A DNA stretch of 64,000 bases from JAKFYM01 sp964416595. Lineage in GTDB: Bacteria > Bdellovibrionota > UBA1018 > CAIPTA01. The DNA is taken from positions 4,954 to 68,953 of the forward strand of contig CAYQES010000015.1 in NCBI GenBank assembly GCA_964416595.1, read 5' to 3'. This document shows, piece by piece, positions 50,298 through 59,240 of the stretch. Below the pieces are notes generated by a model that was not told where the DNA came from, made no database searches, and was given only the letters and a program-made list of their open reading frames with translations. Position 1 is the first letter of the stretch; each line of letters starts with the position of its first letter. The translations under genes and the position numbers were made by a program.

Positions 50298-51274
50298 GTG
50301 GGGTGGCGAAAAAAATCTTAGGGTGTGCATGTCTGATGGCTTTGTCCGCTTGCTCCACCGTGGAAAGTGACCCTCACACGAATGTGAGTGTGTTGCAAAC
50401 TCGGGTGGATTTTCAGCCCATGAGCCGTGTGGAACTAGCGCAGCATGTGCAAAATGAAGAGGAATTTCTTGCGGAAAAGGCTGCCCCCTTGAAACAACGG
50501 TTAGCGGAGCAGGCGCGGCGCCGGCAAGCATACTACGAGAAGATTTCTAAAGAATTTCCGGAATGCCAGCGCCAGAAGCACTGCCTTTCGTCCACGGCTT
50601 TTGGCGATATCAAACGCTTTGAGCGTTTTCGTTTCGCTACCAGCAAGCTAACGGAAATGGACAGTGAAATGGTTGAGCTGGAAGCGGAGCTCGAGCTATG
50701 GCGGCGAAGGGCCGAGCTTCGCAAACGCGCCAGCTACAATCGTTATTTAGTGTATGAGTTGTTGCAGGTTTCTTATCCCCATGTGAAGGAGATCTTGGTG
50801 TATTCTTTGGAGGCATTCCAAAGTAGGCGGGCCATATCCCTCAGGCTTTTGCAGATGGCGGATCCCAAGATTTTACCCGTCTATGGTGACCTGAACTTTA
50901 AACTGCTGGGGCGCCCGGTGGATGAGGCGGCAGTAGTAGCAATTTTTCAGGTGCAAACGGGGCTCATGAAGGAACCTTTTTTGCTCACTGTTTTGGTGGC
51001 TGCGCCCGGAATGGATATGCCATTCAATCGAGAAGCTTTTATAAAAGAGTGGGGGATGGCTTTAGAAGAACAAGGCCAGAAGGCTTTACGGAAAGATATT
51101 TTTTGTGCCTTTTATGCCATCGGTGGAGAAACCCTAGTGCCTAAGCTAGGTTCCGGAAAGTTCAGTGCCTGTAGGGAAAAGCGGGAGCTGTTGCGAAACC
51201 CAGCGGACTTTGCCTTAAAAGACCCTAGAAATTGGGTTCTACCTATTGGGATTAGTCGTAACCTGAGCCCGTAA
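50294..51274 (+). CDS. Lipoprotein of unknown function
   Basis: A 326-residue protein with a lipoprotein signal (CLMALSAC, cleavage before the Cys). The mature part opens with an Arg/Glu/Gln-rich coiled coil (AQHVQNEEEFLAEKAAPLKQRLAEQARRRQ), contains a Cys pair (ECQRQKHCLS), a second coil (LTEMDSEMVELEAELELWRRR) and a C-terminal globular domain. It starts inside the pepN stop. Family not recognised. Confidence 0.72.
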   Translation: MSGVAKKILGCACLMALSACSTVESDPHTNVSVLQTRVDFQPMSRVELAQHVQNEEEFLAEKAAPLKQRLAEQARRRQAYYEKISKEFPECQRQKHCLSSTAFGDIKRFERFRFATSKLTEMDSEMVELEAELELWRRRAELRKRASYNRYLVYELLQVSYPHVKEILVYSLEAFQSRRAISLRLLQMADPKILPVYGDLNFKLLGRPVDEAAVVAIFQVQTGLMKEPFLLTVLVAAPGMDMPFNREAFIKEWGMALEEQGQKALRKDIFCAFYAIGGETLVPKLGSGKFSACREKRELLRNPADFALKDPRNWVLPIGISRNLSP

Positions 51275-51315
51275 ATTGTTGATTAAAAAAGGCGGATATA
51301 GTAGGGTGCATTCCC

Positions 51316-51777
51316 ATGAAGCGCCTTTTCTTTTTCTTCTTATTTTTCCCTCTTCTAGCCCAAGGAGCGATTCGCTTAACGGGTTTGCAATACAAAGAAA
51401 TCGCGCCCCCGGGCTTTGCTCACGTTTGTAAGCTCACAAACGGCACAGATTACGGCTACCAGATCCGCCGGGATGAGGCAGGCAACTATTTAGTGACCAG
51501 CATCAATAAGGGCCAATTGGAGAAAACCAGGCAGGCTGTGGTGGAACCCGACCACGGCACCTTTATCGTGTTTTTGGAGATCTTTGAGCGCAGTGGCGAT
51601 TACGGCAAATATCTGGAGCTTCGCCTAGAGCAAAAAGTAGACATGAACACCGGATTCATGGGCGGCGTGGTGATGCTCACGGAATCGTCTTATTCGAAAG
51701 ATGAGAATGGCGTGGAAAAAGAAGAGCTGACACCTATTTCTAGAAGGCCCTTAGCCTGCAATCCTGTGGCCCTTTAG
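51316..51777 (+). CDS. Small exported protein of unknown function
   Basis: A 153-residue protein with signal peptide MKRLFFFFLFFPLLAQG. The rest is mostly beta strands (YQIRRDEAGNYLVTSI, GTFIVFLEIFERSGDYGKYLELRLEQ) with two cysteines (HVCKLT, LACNPVAL) that may form a disulfide. It converges with the next gene, overlapping by four bases. Not recognised. Confidence 0.65.
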   Translation: MKRLFFFFLFFPLLAQGAIRLTGLQYKEIAPPGFAHVCKLTNGTDYGYQIRRDEAGNYLVTSINKGQLEKTRQAVVEPDHGTFIVFLEIFERSGDYGKYLELRLEQKVDMNTGFMGGVVMLTESSYSKDENGVEKEELTPISRRPLACNPVAL

Positions 51778-52202
51778 TAGCCGCTAAAAATTCGCTTGGG
51801 GGCATCCTCGCAAAGGATTTTGCCATTTAAAGTAAGACGAAGCACAAAAGTAGCCGGTTGGAATTTGAGGAATTCGGCAGGGGTTAGATCTTTGGCCACA
51901 TAGTAGCCGGATCCAAGATCCCATTTTTCTAATTCCCAGGATTGTTTGCGTGGGGCTTTCCCGTTTTCTTTTACTTCTAATTCTAGGCGAGTGTCAGGCT
52001 TTTCATTTCCTTTCACCAAAATGCTTTCAAAGGAGCCATCGGGAGAAAAATCTTCGATCGGGAAGGGGTGAGCCACCACTTCCTTATGCTGTAGGGTATC
52101 GTCGTAATCCACATAGGGATCCACGGCCATTACCCTGGTTTGGCAGGGTTCTGCGGCCATCGCGTTTAGAGAGAGGAGAAAAATTATTGCAATTCTGGGC
52201 AT
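51774..52202 (-). CDS. Small exported protein of unknown function
   Basis: A 142-residue protein with signal peptide MPRIAIIFLLSLNAMA. Two cysteines (EPCQTRV, ILCEDAP) and several beta strands suggest a compact periplasmic domain. It overlaps the end of the upstream peptidase gene by 19 bases, so the two are co-expressed. Not recognised. Confidence 0.65.
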   Translation of the reverse strand: MPRIAIIFLLSLNAMAAEPCQTRVMAVDPYVDYDDTLQHKEVVAHPFPIEDFSPDGSFESILVKGNEKPDTRLELEVKENGKAPRKQSWELEKWDLGSGYYVAKDLTPAEFLKFQPATFVLRLTLNGKILCEDAPKRIFSGY

Positions 52203-53530
52203 ACGGCTGGATCCACCTTTAAGTTATCGCAAACGTTGCGGGTAATGTCGTTGTCTTTAAAACAAACGTGAATGTGATTGTCATGTTGGTTGGGCACAGG
52301 ATCTTTCACGCCAGAATTGGCTTTACGAATTGTGGGATCGCCAAAATAAATATTGGAACCGCCATTTTTTCTTAAAAATTTTACAAATTTATCCATCATC
52401 TCTTGATCGTATTGTTCATGGGTATAGAGCACCCGCCTGTTTTCAAAGGCACCTTTTTGCATGGGGCGAATGTCAATGCAAGTACCGTTAGCGTGCTCTT
52501 CGTGACTACCAAAATCCCCGGCGTTCTTACGGCTGATGTCGCCGAAGCTGATCCGGCAGCCATCTTTGGAGTTCGGGCACACGGTTCGTTTCCACTCTTG
52601 CAATAGGGACGTGAAAACACAGGCCGTGAGTGGGTTTGCATAAATACGGTTAGGATTAGATTCTCCTCCCAAGGGGTTATAATTAAAGGATCCGCAAGGA
52701 CCCCGGTTGCCGATGGTGGGCATTTGTACTAGGCCGCGGTTTACGGTTAAGCCCGCCGGCTCTGCTTTTGGGTTAGCGATCATGGCTTTTACTCCGTTAA
52801 GGAAAGCGCTACCCGAATCTAAGGTTTCATCGATTTCTTCGCTAAGCTTAGCCAGGGATTGGCTCGATACGGCCGGGCTGCGGCCACTTTTTTTTCCGCA
52901 GCTTTCTCCTTCACACTCAGATTCTGGTGGAGTTTTAGCGGTCACTGTTACCGGAGAGGTGTTTTCTACGTACCTGGCCTTTACGTAACCTTCCGCAATG
53001 CAGGTAGAACCATCGGATCCGTAGCCATTCACTTTTACTTTAATCCAGCCTTTATTATTAGGCTCGGAGAGTTGAGTGAGCACGGTGCCTTGGGCCGCCA
53101 TACAGATCACTTTGCTTTCCAGAGAGCCCGCACTTCGCACGTTCAGATCTGGCGAGAGCACACGTACTTTTTTTGCCTGGGGGACTTGAGTTTTAATTAC
53201 GGGCTGGGAAGCTTCTTGAGTTTTAGGAGCGGTAGACAGAACGTTTTCTACGTGCCTGGCTTTTACGTAACCTTCCGCAATGCAGGTAGAGCCATCGGAT
53301 CCGTAGCCATTGGCTTTTACTTTGAGCCAGCCTCCCGTATTGGTCTCAGAAAGCTTAGTAAGCTCTGTGCCCTTAGCCACCATGCATATTACTTTGCTTT
53401 CCAGGGAGCCCGCGGAGCGTACGTTCAGGTCTGGGGATAGAACGCGAACTTTACTATCCGCCGCAAAAGCAGAAAGCACCGGCAGAGCGGTGGCGAAAAG
53501 AACAAAATAGCGGAGCCCTAAGTGCAGCAT
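52184..53530 (-). CDS. Secreted peptidase with two SH3b domains and a LAS-type (MepA-like) domain
   Basis: A 448-residue protein. Signal peptide MLHLGLRYFVLFATALPVLSAFA precedes two nearly identical SH3b domains (each with LSPDLNVRSAGSLESKVICM and YGSDGSTCIAEGYVKA). A spacer follows, and then a LAS-peptidase-like domain with HANGTCIDIRP (His-x6-Asp) and DNHIHVCF (His-x-His), the zinc site of LAS murein endopeptidases. SH3b domains commonly bind cell wall, so the likely substrate is peptidoglycan, possibly that of other bacteria. It is first of a two-gene operon. Confidence 0.75.
   Translation of the reverse strand: MLHLGLRYFVLFATALPVLSAFAADSKVRVLSPDLNVRSAGSLESKVICMVAKGTELTKLSETNTGGWLKVKANGYGSDGSTCIAEGYVKARHVENVLSTAPKTQEASQPVIKTQVPQAKKVRVLSPDLNVRSAGSLESKVICMAAQGTVLTQLSEPNNKGWIKVKVNGYGSDGSTCIAEGYVKARYVENTSPVTVTAKTPPESECEGESCGKKSGRSPAVSSQSLAKLSEEIDETLDSGSAFLNGVKAMIANPKAEPAGLTVNRGLVQMPTIGNRGPCGSFNYNPLGGESNPNRIYANPLTACVFTSLLQEWKRTVCPNSKDGCRISFGDISRKNAGDFGSHEEHANGTCIDIRPMQKGAFENRRVLYTHEQYDQEMMDKFVKFLRKNGGSNIYFGDPTIRKANSGVKDPVPNQHDNHIHVCFKDNDITRNVCDNLKVDPAVCPELQ
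52962..53460. repeat. Two DNA copies of the SH3b-coding unit
   Basis: The stretches 52962-53175 and 53244-53460 encode the second and first SH3b domains of the peptidase and are very similar at the DNA level, with blocks of over 12 identical bases. The offset is 282 bases. This is a recent in-gene duplication. Confidence 0.7.
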
Positions 53531-53624
53531 TCGCTTTACGTATCGCCAGCGAGACAGCGGAACTTAAGGGGATTTGTGGGTGATTGTGTTATGTCGGATA
53601 AGATATATTATGTTGCAGAAGGCC

Positions 53625-54176
53625 TTATTCCTTGGCGATTCCCACTTCTTGTAGCTCTTTTTTCATACCCCAGAGCTTGGTTAAGAGATTGGGCGCATGG
53701 GTTCCGATCCAACATAAAAAGCCGTATTTCAGGAGCCGGCCTAACAATACCAAACTAAAGATTTCCCAAAGTGGCATGGCGGCCAAGGCTGCAAGCGCCA
53801 CCGCAGGTTGTTGCGGCACTGGGCCCACGGCCACCAAAAACAAAGCCAGGGCGCCCCATTTATCGAAAAAACTGTTGGACCACATCCATATAGAGGCTTG
53901 GTCTAAACCCGGGCTCCAATGGAGTAAAAAAGGCAGGCCATGCTTTTCTAATAGGTAGGCAAAAAGAAGGTATCCTAAGCTAGAACCCAGGCTCACTATT
54001 ATGGTGGTGGCTATCCAGCGCCTCGGGGCCAGCATGGCGGCCCCTACTAATAAGCCATCCGTTGGCACAATCAAGATGAAAGCATCGAGGCCCGCTAGGA
54101 GTGCAATCACAGGCGAGTACCACCAAGAGTGCGCGTGCTTTTGCAAAACATCTATCCAGAGGCGAATTCGTTGCAT
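53625..54176 (-). CDS. Membrane protein, DedA/VTT-like (YqaA type)
   Basis: A 183-residue protein with about five helices. The DAFILIVPTDGLLVGAAMLAPRRW and VSLGSSLGYLLFAYLLEKHG stretches and a later GLLKYG/LLGRLLKYGFLCWIG match SNARE-associated (VTT) membrane proteins, which are proposed lipid scramblases or transporters. It stands convergent to nothing on the right and is followed by a clear terminator belonging to the ribosomal genes. Moderate confidence in the family. Confidence 0.68.
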   Translation of the reverse strand: MQRIRLWIDVLQKHAHSWWYSPVIALLAGLDAFILIVPTDGLLVGAAMLAPRRWIATTIIVSLGSSLGYLLFAYLLEKHGLPFLLHWSPGLDQASIWMWSNSFFDKWGALALFLVAVGPVPQQPAVALAALAAMPLWEIFSLVLLGRLLKYGFLCWIGTHAPNLLTKLWGMKKELQEVGIAKE

Positions 54177-54193
54177 GAATAGATTGTAAACGA

Positions 54194-54228
54194 AAAAACC
54201 CCCAAGCGGCTCGAGCTTGAGGGTTTTT
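54194..54228 (-). terminator. Intrinsic terminator after the rpsR-rpmG-rplX operon
   Basis: AAAAACCCCCAAGC (54194-54207) pairs with GCTTGAGGGTTTTT (54215-54228) with one mismatch and a 7-base loop. T runs lie on both sides, so it can work in either direction. Confidence 0.8.
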
Positions 54229-54245
54229 CTAATTTATCTTTTTTC

Positions 54246-54563
54246 TTAGGCTTTGAGTTCAGTACCGGACTTTTTGAATACCCGGATTTTCTTTTCGCCT
54301 TTTACTACAGTTTTCACCCGGCCACCTTTATTGGTTTTGGGATCCACGAGCATCACATTGGAAATGTGGATGGGCGCTTCCTTTTCCAAGATTCCGCCCT
54401 GGGCATTTTTTTGGCTAGGCTTGGTGTGCCGCTTTACACGGTTCACGCTTTCCACCAAGATGCGGGATTTTTCGATCACGAGGCCAACAACTTTACCTTG
54501 TTTGCCTTTGTCTTTACCGGCGATCACTTCTACTAGATCGCCTTTTTTGATTTTAAATTTCAT
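54246..54563 (-). CDS. rplX: 50S ribosomal protein L24
   Basis: A 105-residue KOW-fold protein: MKFKIKKGDLVEVIAGKDKGKQGKVVGL, then ILVESVNRVKRHTKPSQ and PIHISNVMLVDPKTNKGGR. Normal length. L24 nucleates 50S assembly. It is normally in the spc operon between rplN and rplE. Here it sits behind rpsR and rpmG, so the cluster is rearranged or this is an extra copy. Confidence 0.93.
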   Translation of the reverse strand: MKFKIKKGDLVEVIAGKDKGKQGKVVGLVIEKSRILVESVNRVKRHTKPSQKNAQGGILEKEAPIHISNVMLVDPKTNKGGRVKTVVKGEKKIRVFKKSGTELKA

Positions 54564-54594
54564 GGTTTGAATTCTCCTCTAGCAAAGCAGTGCT

Positions 54595-54744
54595 TTAGCG
54601 TTTTTCGCTATGCCAGGTGTGCTTGCGGGCCGCTGGGCTGTATTTTTTCTTCCGAAGTTTATCGGGAGTTTTGGATTTGTTTTTGGTGGTCACGTAATTC
54701 ACGTGGCCGGTTTCTTCACATACCAGGTAAACGAGGGATCTCAT
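54595..54744 (-). CDS. rpmG: 50S ribosomal protein L33
   Basis: A 49-residue protein: MRSLVYLVCEETGHVNYVTT, KNKSKTPDKLRKKKYSP and AARKHTWHSEKR. Only one Cys is present where zinc-binding forms have paired CxxC knuckles, so it is the zinc-free form. Its ATG overlaps the rpsR stop as TAATG. Confidence 0.9.
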   Translation of the reverse strand: MRSLVYLVCEETGHVNYVTTKNKSKTPDKLRKKKYSPAARKHTWHSEKR

Positions 54745-54962
54745 TAGAATGCTCCGTTAGGCAAAAGGGCCAATTGGCGAGCGCGTTTTACGGCCCGGGC
54801 TAATTGACGTTGTTGTTTTGCGTTGAGGCGGGAAACGCGGGCAGCCACAATTTTTCCGCCGGGCGTGGTGAATTGCGAAAGCATTTCCACGTCTTTGTAA
54901 TCAAAAATCATGTCCTTCGCAGGACGGGGACGCCGCTTAAAAAAACCTTGTTCAGTAGCCAA
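54744..54962 (-). CDS. rpsR: 30S ribosomal protein S18
   Basis: A 72-residue protein with FFKRRPRPAKDMIFDYKDVEML, FTTPGGKIVAARVSRLNAKQQRQLARAVKRARQLALLP, the full S18 pattern. The start is TTG at 54962, five bases after a perfect GGAGG; there is no upstream ATG giving a normal S18 N-terminus. rpsF and rplI, the usual partners, are absent. Confidence 0.9.
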   Translation of the reverse strand: MATEQGFFKRRPRPAKDMIFDYKDVEMLSQFTTPGGKIVAARVSRLNAKQQRQLARAVKRARQLALLPNGAF

Positions 54963-55254
54963 AAGATCCTCCAGTTTTAAGCCCAGTTCCCGACGCCATC
55001 CGTACAAGCGCCATGGTTGAAAAAATTAGGGAACTAGGGAAGAGAAACGTATGCCCTACTTCCCTTCCAAAATCAATGAGTTCAAGGGATTTCTTTCGCG
55101 GCTCCTTGAGGAGGGCTCAGTGAGCTGAAATGGAAGCTTTTTCATGACTAGGAATGTCAAAGCCATTGAAATTTTTGCATTTTTCTCGCCGGAGGAAGAG
55201 AAAAATATGCGATAAATATAGGAAGATATTCATTCTTAAGAAAGGATCTCCCGC

Positions 55255-57993
55255 TTGGAGAAATTCACTTACTTAGGCGCCCAAAACGTTGGTTATATTG
55301 AAGAACTTTTTCAAACCTTTTTGCAGAATCCGCAATCAGTGGATCCTGATTGGCGTATGTTTTTCGAGGGAATTGAATTCGCCAAAAAAGTAGGCGGGCC
55401 GAGCGGCGGTGTTTCACAAAAAGAATTGCGAGTCTATGATTTGATTCGCGCCTATCGACAATTTGGCCATCGGCGCGCCAAGCTTGATCCACTTGGATTA
55501 CAGCAAGGGAATTTTCCTGAATTAGAGTTGAGTGTGTTTGGTCTCGAGGAAAAAGATCTCGGAACAAACTTTACTCTCGCTTCTTCCCTGCTCGGCCTAA
55601 AAGCTTCTACCCTTGCAGAGATCAAAGCCTTCCTAGAGAAAACCTATTGCGGCACATTCACCGCGGAATTCAGCGATTGTTACCCCGATATACAGCGCTG
55701 GATGCTGAAAGAAATGGAAAAAAGCGAATTCCGCTTAGAGCCTCAAGATAAAAAAGAAACTTTAGAAGCTCTCACCAAGGCCGAAAGTTTAGAGCGCTTT
55801 ATCCATACACGCTTTGTGGGTGCCAAACGTTTTTCCGTGGAAGGGGGCGATGCGCTCCTGCCCATGATGGAACATTTGCTCCGCATTGGCGTGAATGATG
55901 GCATCCAAGAAGTGGTGCTGGGCATGGCCCATCGGGGCCGAGTGAATATGCTCGCCACCTATTGCCGCAAACCCGTGGATCTAATTTTTGCTGAATTCGA
56001 AGGCGCATTTAATACGAACCAAGGTTACACCGCCGACGGTGACGTAAAATACCATATGGGATATTCTTCTGACCGGGAAATCCGGGGCCAGAAGGTACAT
56101 CTTTCCATGGCATTCAATCCTAGCCACTTGGAAGCTGTGGATCCCGTGGTGTGCGGCATGGCTCGCGCCAAACAGCGCTTACGGAAAGATAATAAAGAAA
56201 GACGGCGCGTGATTCCTGTGCTCGTGCATGGAGACGCTGCCTTCATCGGCCAAGGTGTGGTTTCTGAAACTTTACAAATGTCGCAATTGGAAGGTTATAC
56301 GGTGGGTGGCACCGTGCACATCGTGGTGAATAACCAAGTTGGGTTTACCACGAGCCCTGAGTACTCACGCTCTTCCACCTATTGCACCGATGTGATCAAG
56401 GCCTTGCGAGTGCCCGTGCTCCACGTGAATGGGGACGACGTGGAAGCCTGCTTGCGGGCCATGGATATTGCCTATCGCTTCCGGCAAACCTTCCACCAAG
56501 ATGTGGTGGTAGATGTGGTGTGCTACCGCCGTTATGGTCATAACGAGGGCGATGAGCCAAGTTACACCCAGCCCGTGATGTACCAGAAAATCAAAGATCA
56601 CCCTACTCTCAGGGAAATTTACAGCAAACAAATGGCCGCAGAAGGAGTGGTTTCCGAAGCCGAATCTCAAGGATTGCTGGAAAAGGAAATGAATACTCTC
56701 CAAGCGATGTTGGATAAATCTCGCTCAGAGCAAGTGACTCCCCGCTTTTTTACACTGGAAGGCGTGTGGAAGGGATTGCGCCGTGCCGTGCCCCATGATT
56801 TTTGGGTGAAGGCTGATACCAAAGCCGAAGAAGCCATTTTGCAATTGGTAGGAAAAACTCTTACTACTTGGCCCCAAAATTTTACTCCACACCCCAAACT
56901 TCAAAAGCTCTTGGAGAGCCGGCGAAAAATGCTGGAAACTCGCATGCTCGACTGGGGCATGGCGGAGTTGCTGGCCTATGGAGCATTAGTGGCCGAAGGC
57001 ATTCCTGTGCGGGTTTCTGGCCAGGATGCGGGCCGAGGAACATTTACTCATCGGCACGCCATTTTTCACGATGTAAACGATAACACCCGTTACTCGCCCC
57101 TGAACACAATCCAGCCCGACGTGGCAGATTTTGCCGTACACGATTCTTTGCTCTCTGAAATGGGCGTGCTGGGTTTTGAGTACGGAAACTCCACCACGGA
57201 TCCCCGGGCACTCACGATTTGGGAGGCCCAGTTCGGGGATTTCTGTAATGGCGCCCAGATCATCATCGACCAATTCATCGCCAGCGCTGAATCCAAATGG
57301 CAGCGGATGAACGGATTAGTTTTACTCTTGCCCCACGGCTATGAAGGCCAGGGCCCGGAGCATTCCAGTGCCCGCCTGGAGCGTTTCCTCCAGCTCTGCG
57401 CTCAGGAAAATATGCAGGTGGCTTATCCCACTACCCCCGCACAAATTTTCCACGTGCTGCGCCGGCAAGTGAAACGGGATTTTCGCAAACCCTTGATCAT
57501 TATGTCGCCCAAATCCTTGCTTCGGCACCCACGGGTGGTTTCACCTATGGAAGATCTAGTGAATGGCTACTTTAAGGAAGTAATCGTGGATCCGGCATCC
57601 TTGGCCAATGCGAGCAACATCAAGCGCCTGGTATTGTGCACGGGCAAAATTTATTACGAAATTCTCGACGAAAAAGAGAAAAACCAAACGGAAGGCAGTG
57701 TAACTGCCATTGCTCGCCTGGAGCAAATCTATCCGTTTGCGGCGGAACAAATTTCTCAGATCGCGAAAGGTTTCCCCAATTTAAAACAAATCATCTGGGC
57801 CCAGGAAGAACCCAAAAATATGGGTGCCTATACGTTTGTGGCCCCGCGGCTCCAAGAGGCTTTTGCCGAAATGGCTGGTAAGGGCGTTTCTTTCCGTTAT
57901 GTTGGGCGCACGGAGCGCGCGAGCCCCGCGATTGGATCGCCAAAAGTGCATAGTCAGGAACAAATGGAAATCATCAAAGGATGTTTCAAATGA
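55255..57993 (+). CDS. sucA: 2-oxoglutarate dehydrogenase E1 component
   Basis: A 912-residue thiamine-diphosphate enzyme that decarboxylates 2-oxoglutarate. The N-terminal E2-binding arm (NVGYIEELFQTFLQNPQSVDPDWRMFF) is followed by the TPP domain (AHRGRVNMLATYCRKP, DVVVDVVCYRRYGHNEGDEPSYTQP) and the transketolase-like Pyr domain (SGQDAGRGTFTHRHA, LPHGYEGQGPEHSSARLERFL). Start TTG 55255 with AAAGGA upstream. It overlaps sucB by ATGA. Confidence 0.94.
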   Translation: MEKFTYLGAQNVGYIEELFQTFLQNPQSVDPDWRMFFEGIEFAKKVGGPSGGVSQKELRVYDLIRAYRQFGHRRAKLDPLGLQQGNFPELELSVFGLEEKDLGTNFTLASSLLGLKASTLAEIKAFLEKTYCGTFTAEFSDCYPDIQRWMLKEMEKSEFRLEPQDKKETLEALTKAESLERFIHTRFVGAKRFSVEGGDALLPMMEHLLRIGVNDGIQEVVLGMAHRGRVNMLATYCRKPVDLIFAEFEGAFNTNQGYTADGDVKYHMGYSSDREIRGQKVHLSMAFNPSHLEAVDPVVCGMARAKQRLRKDNKERRRVIPVLVHGDAAFIGQGVVSETLQMSQLEGYTVGGTVHIVVNNQVGFTTSPEYSRSSTYCTDVIKALRVPVLHVNGDDVEACLRAMDIAYRFRQTFHQDVVVDVVCYRRYGHNEGDEPSYTQPVMYQKIKDHPTLREIYSKQMAAEGVVSEAESQGLLEKEMNTLQAMLDKSRSEQVTPRFFTLEGVWKGLRRAVPHDFWVKADTKAEEAILQLVGKTLTTWPQNFTPHPKLQKLLESRRKMLETRMLDWGMAELLAYGALVAEGIPVRVSGQDAGRGTFTHRHAIFHDVNDNTRYSPLNTIQPDVADFAVHDSLLSEMGVLGFEYGNSTTDPRALTIWEAQFGDFCNGAQIIIDQFIASAESKWQRMNGLVLLLPHGYEGQGPEHSSARLERFLQLCAQENMQVAYPTTPAQIFHVLRRQVKRDFRKPLIIMSPKSLLRHPRVVSPMEDLVNGYFKEVIVDPASLANASNIKRLVLCTGKIYYEILDEKEKNQTEGSVTAIARLEQIYPFAAEQISQIAKGFPNLKQIIWAQEEPKNMGAYTFVAPRLQEAFAEMAGKGVSFRYVGRTERASPAIGSPKVHSQEQMEIIKGCFK

Positions 57994-59228
57994 AAGTAGA
58001 CATCAAAGTACCCGCCGTGGGCGAATCCATCACCGAAGCCACTATTGCCGAATGGCGCAAAAAAGATGGGGATCAGGTTAAAAAGAATGACGTTTTACTG
58101 AGTCTTGAAACGGATAAAGCTACCGTGGAAGTGGTAGCGGAAAATGACGGCAAGCTTTCCATCGGCGCCAAAGCCGGCACCGTAGTGAAAATCGGAGCCG
58201 CTGTGGGTTCTATCGACACGGCGGCGGCTGGAGCTGCACCCAGTGCACCGGCGCCAGCGGCTTCGGCACCCACCAGTGCTCCGATTCCCGCAGCTCCCAC
58301 ACCTCTTGCGACTTCTATTCCCGCAAGCCGGCCCAGTGGCGAAGTGCTTAGCCCTGCCGTGCGAAGGATCGTGGAGGAGCGGCAGCTTGACCCCGCTACA
58401 ATCCAAGGCACGGGAAAAGATGGTCGTATCACAAAATTCGATGCGGAAAGCGCGCCTGCCGCAGCAGCAGCTACGGCAGCGGCATCCGCTCCGCGCCCGG
58501 CTCCAATCCCTACTCCTGTGGGGCCCACTGGTGGTATCCGCCGCGTGCCGATGACTACCATTCGCAAACGCATCGCTCAACGCTTGGTAGAGGCCCAGCA
58601 TACGGCGGCGATCCTCACTACTTTTAATGAAATCGACATGAGCGCCGTGATGGCTGCTCGGGAAAAATACAAAGATCGCTTCAAAGAACGGCATGGAATC
58701 GGTTTAGGTTTTATGGGATTTTTTGTGAAGGCTTGCATTCACGCTCTTCGCCAAGTGCCTGAAGTGAACGCCTTCATCGAGGGCGAAGAAATGATTTTCC
58801 ACGATTACTACAATATGGGCGTGGCCGTGGGCACAGAAAAGGGCCTGCTAGTGCCTGTGATCAAAAATGCGGAAAATCTTTCGCTGGCCGGCATTGAACT
58901 CGCGATCCGGGATTTTGCCGTCAAAGCCAAAGAAGGAAAAATCTCTCCCAATGATCTAGGCGGTGGAACCTTTACGATTTCCAATGGCGGAACCTATGGT
59001 TCCCTTATGTCTACGCCGATCCTAAATCCACCCCAGAGCGGAATCTTAGGCATGCATAAAATTGAAGACCGGCCCGTGGTGGTGAACAAAGAAATCGTGA
59101 TTCGGCCGATGATGTATGTGGCTCTTTCCTATGACCATCGCATCGTGGACGGCAAAGGCGCCGTAACTTTCCTCGTGAAAGTAAAAGAAGCGATCGAGGA
59201 TCCTCAACGGATTCTATTGGAAATTTAA
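57990..59228 (+). CDS. sucB: Dihydrolipoamide succinyltransferase E2 component
   Basis: A 412-residue core enzyme of the complex. The lipoyl domain has the modified Lys in SLETDKATVEVVAE. An Ala/Pro-rich linker leads to the E1/E3-binding domain (LSPAVRRIVEERQLDPATIQGTGKDGRITKFD). A second linker precedes the acyltransferase domain (HGIGLGFMGFFVKA, LSYDHRIVDGKGAVTFLVKV) with catalytic His in DHRIVDG. The ATG at 57990 overlaps the sucA stop. Confidence 0.94.
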   Translation: MKVDIKVPAVGESITEATIAEWRKKDGDQVKKNDVLLSLETDKATVEVVAENDGKLSIGAKAGTVVKIGAAVGSIDTAAAGAAPSAPAPAASAPTSAPIPAAPTPLATSIPASRPSGEVLSPAVRRIVEERQLDPATIQGTGKDGRITKFDAESAPAAAAATAAASAPRPAPIPTPVGPTGGIRRVPMTTIRKRIAQRLVEAQHTAAILTTFNEIDMSAVMAAREKYKDRFKERHGIGLGFMGFFVKACIHALRQVPEVNAFIEGEEMIFHDYYNMGVAVGTEKGLLVPVIKNAENLSLAGIELAIRDFAVKAKEGKISPNDLGGGTFTISNGGTYGSLMSTPILNPPQSGILGMHKIEDRPVVVNKEIVIRPMMYVALSYDHRIVDGKGAVTFLVKVKEAIEDPQRILLEI

Positions 59229-59240
59229 CGGGAGTTTTCC

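Noticed and set aside
58095..58694. Long antisense frames over the sucB linker
   Set aside because: Caused by the Ala/Pro-rich linker; the sequence is Arg/Cys-rich nonsense without family features.
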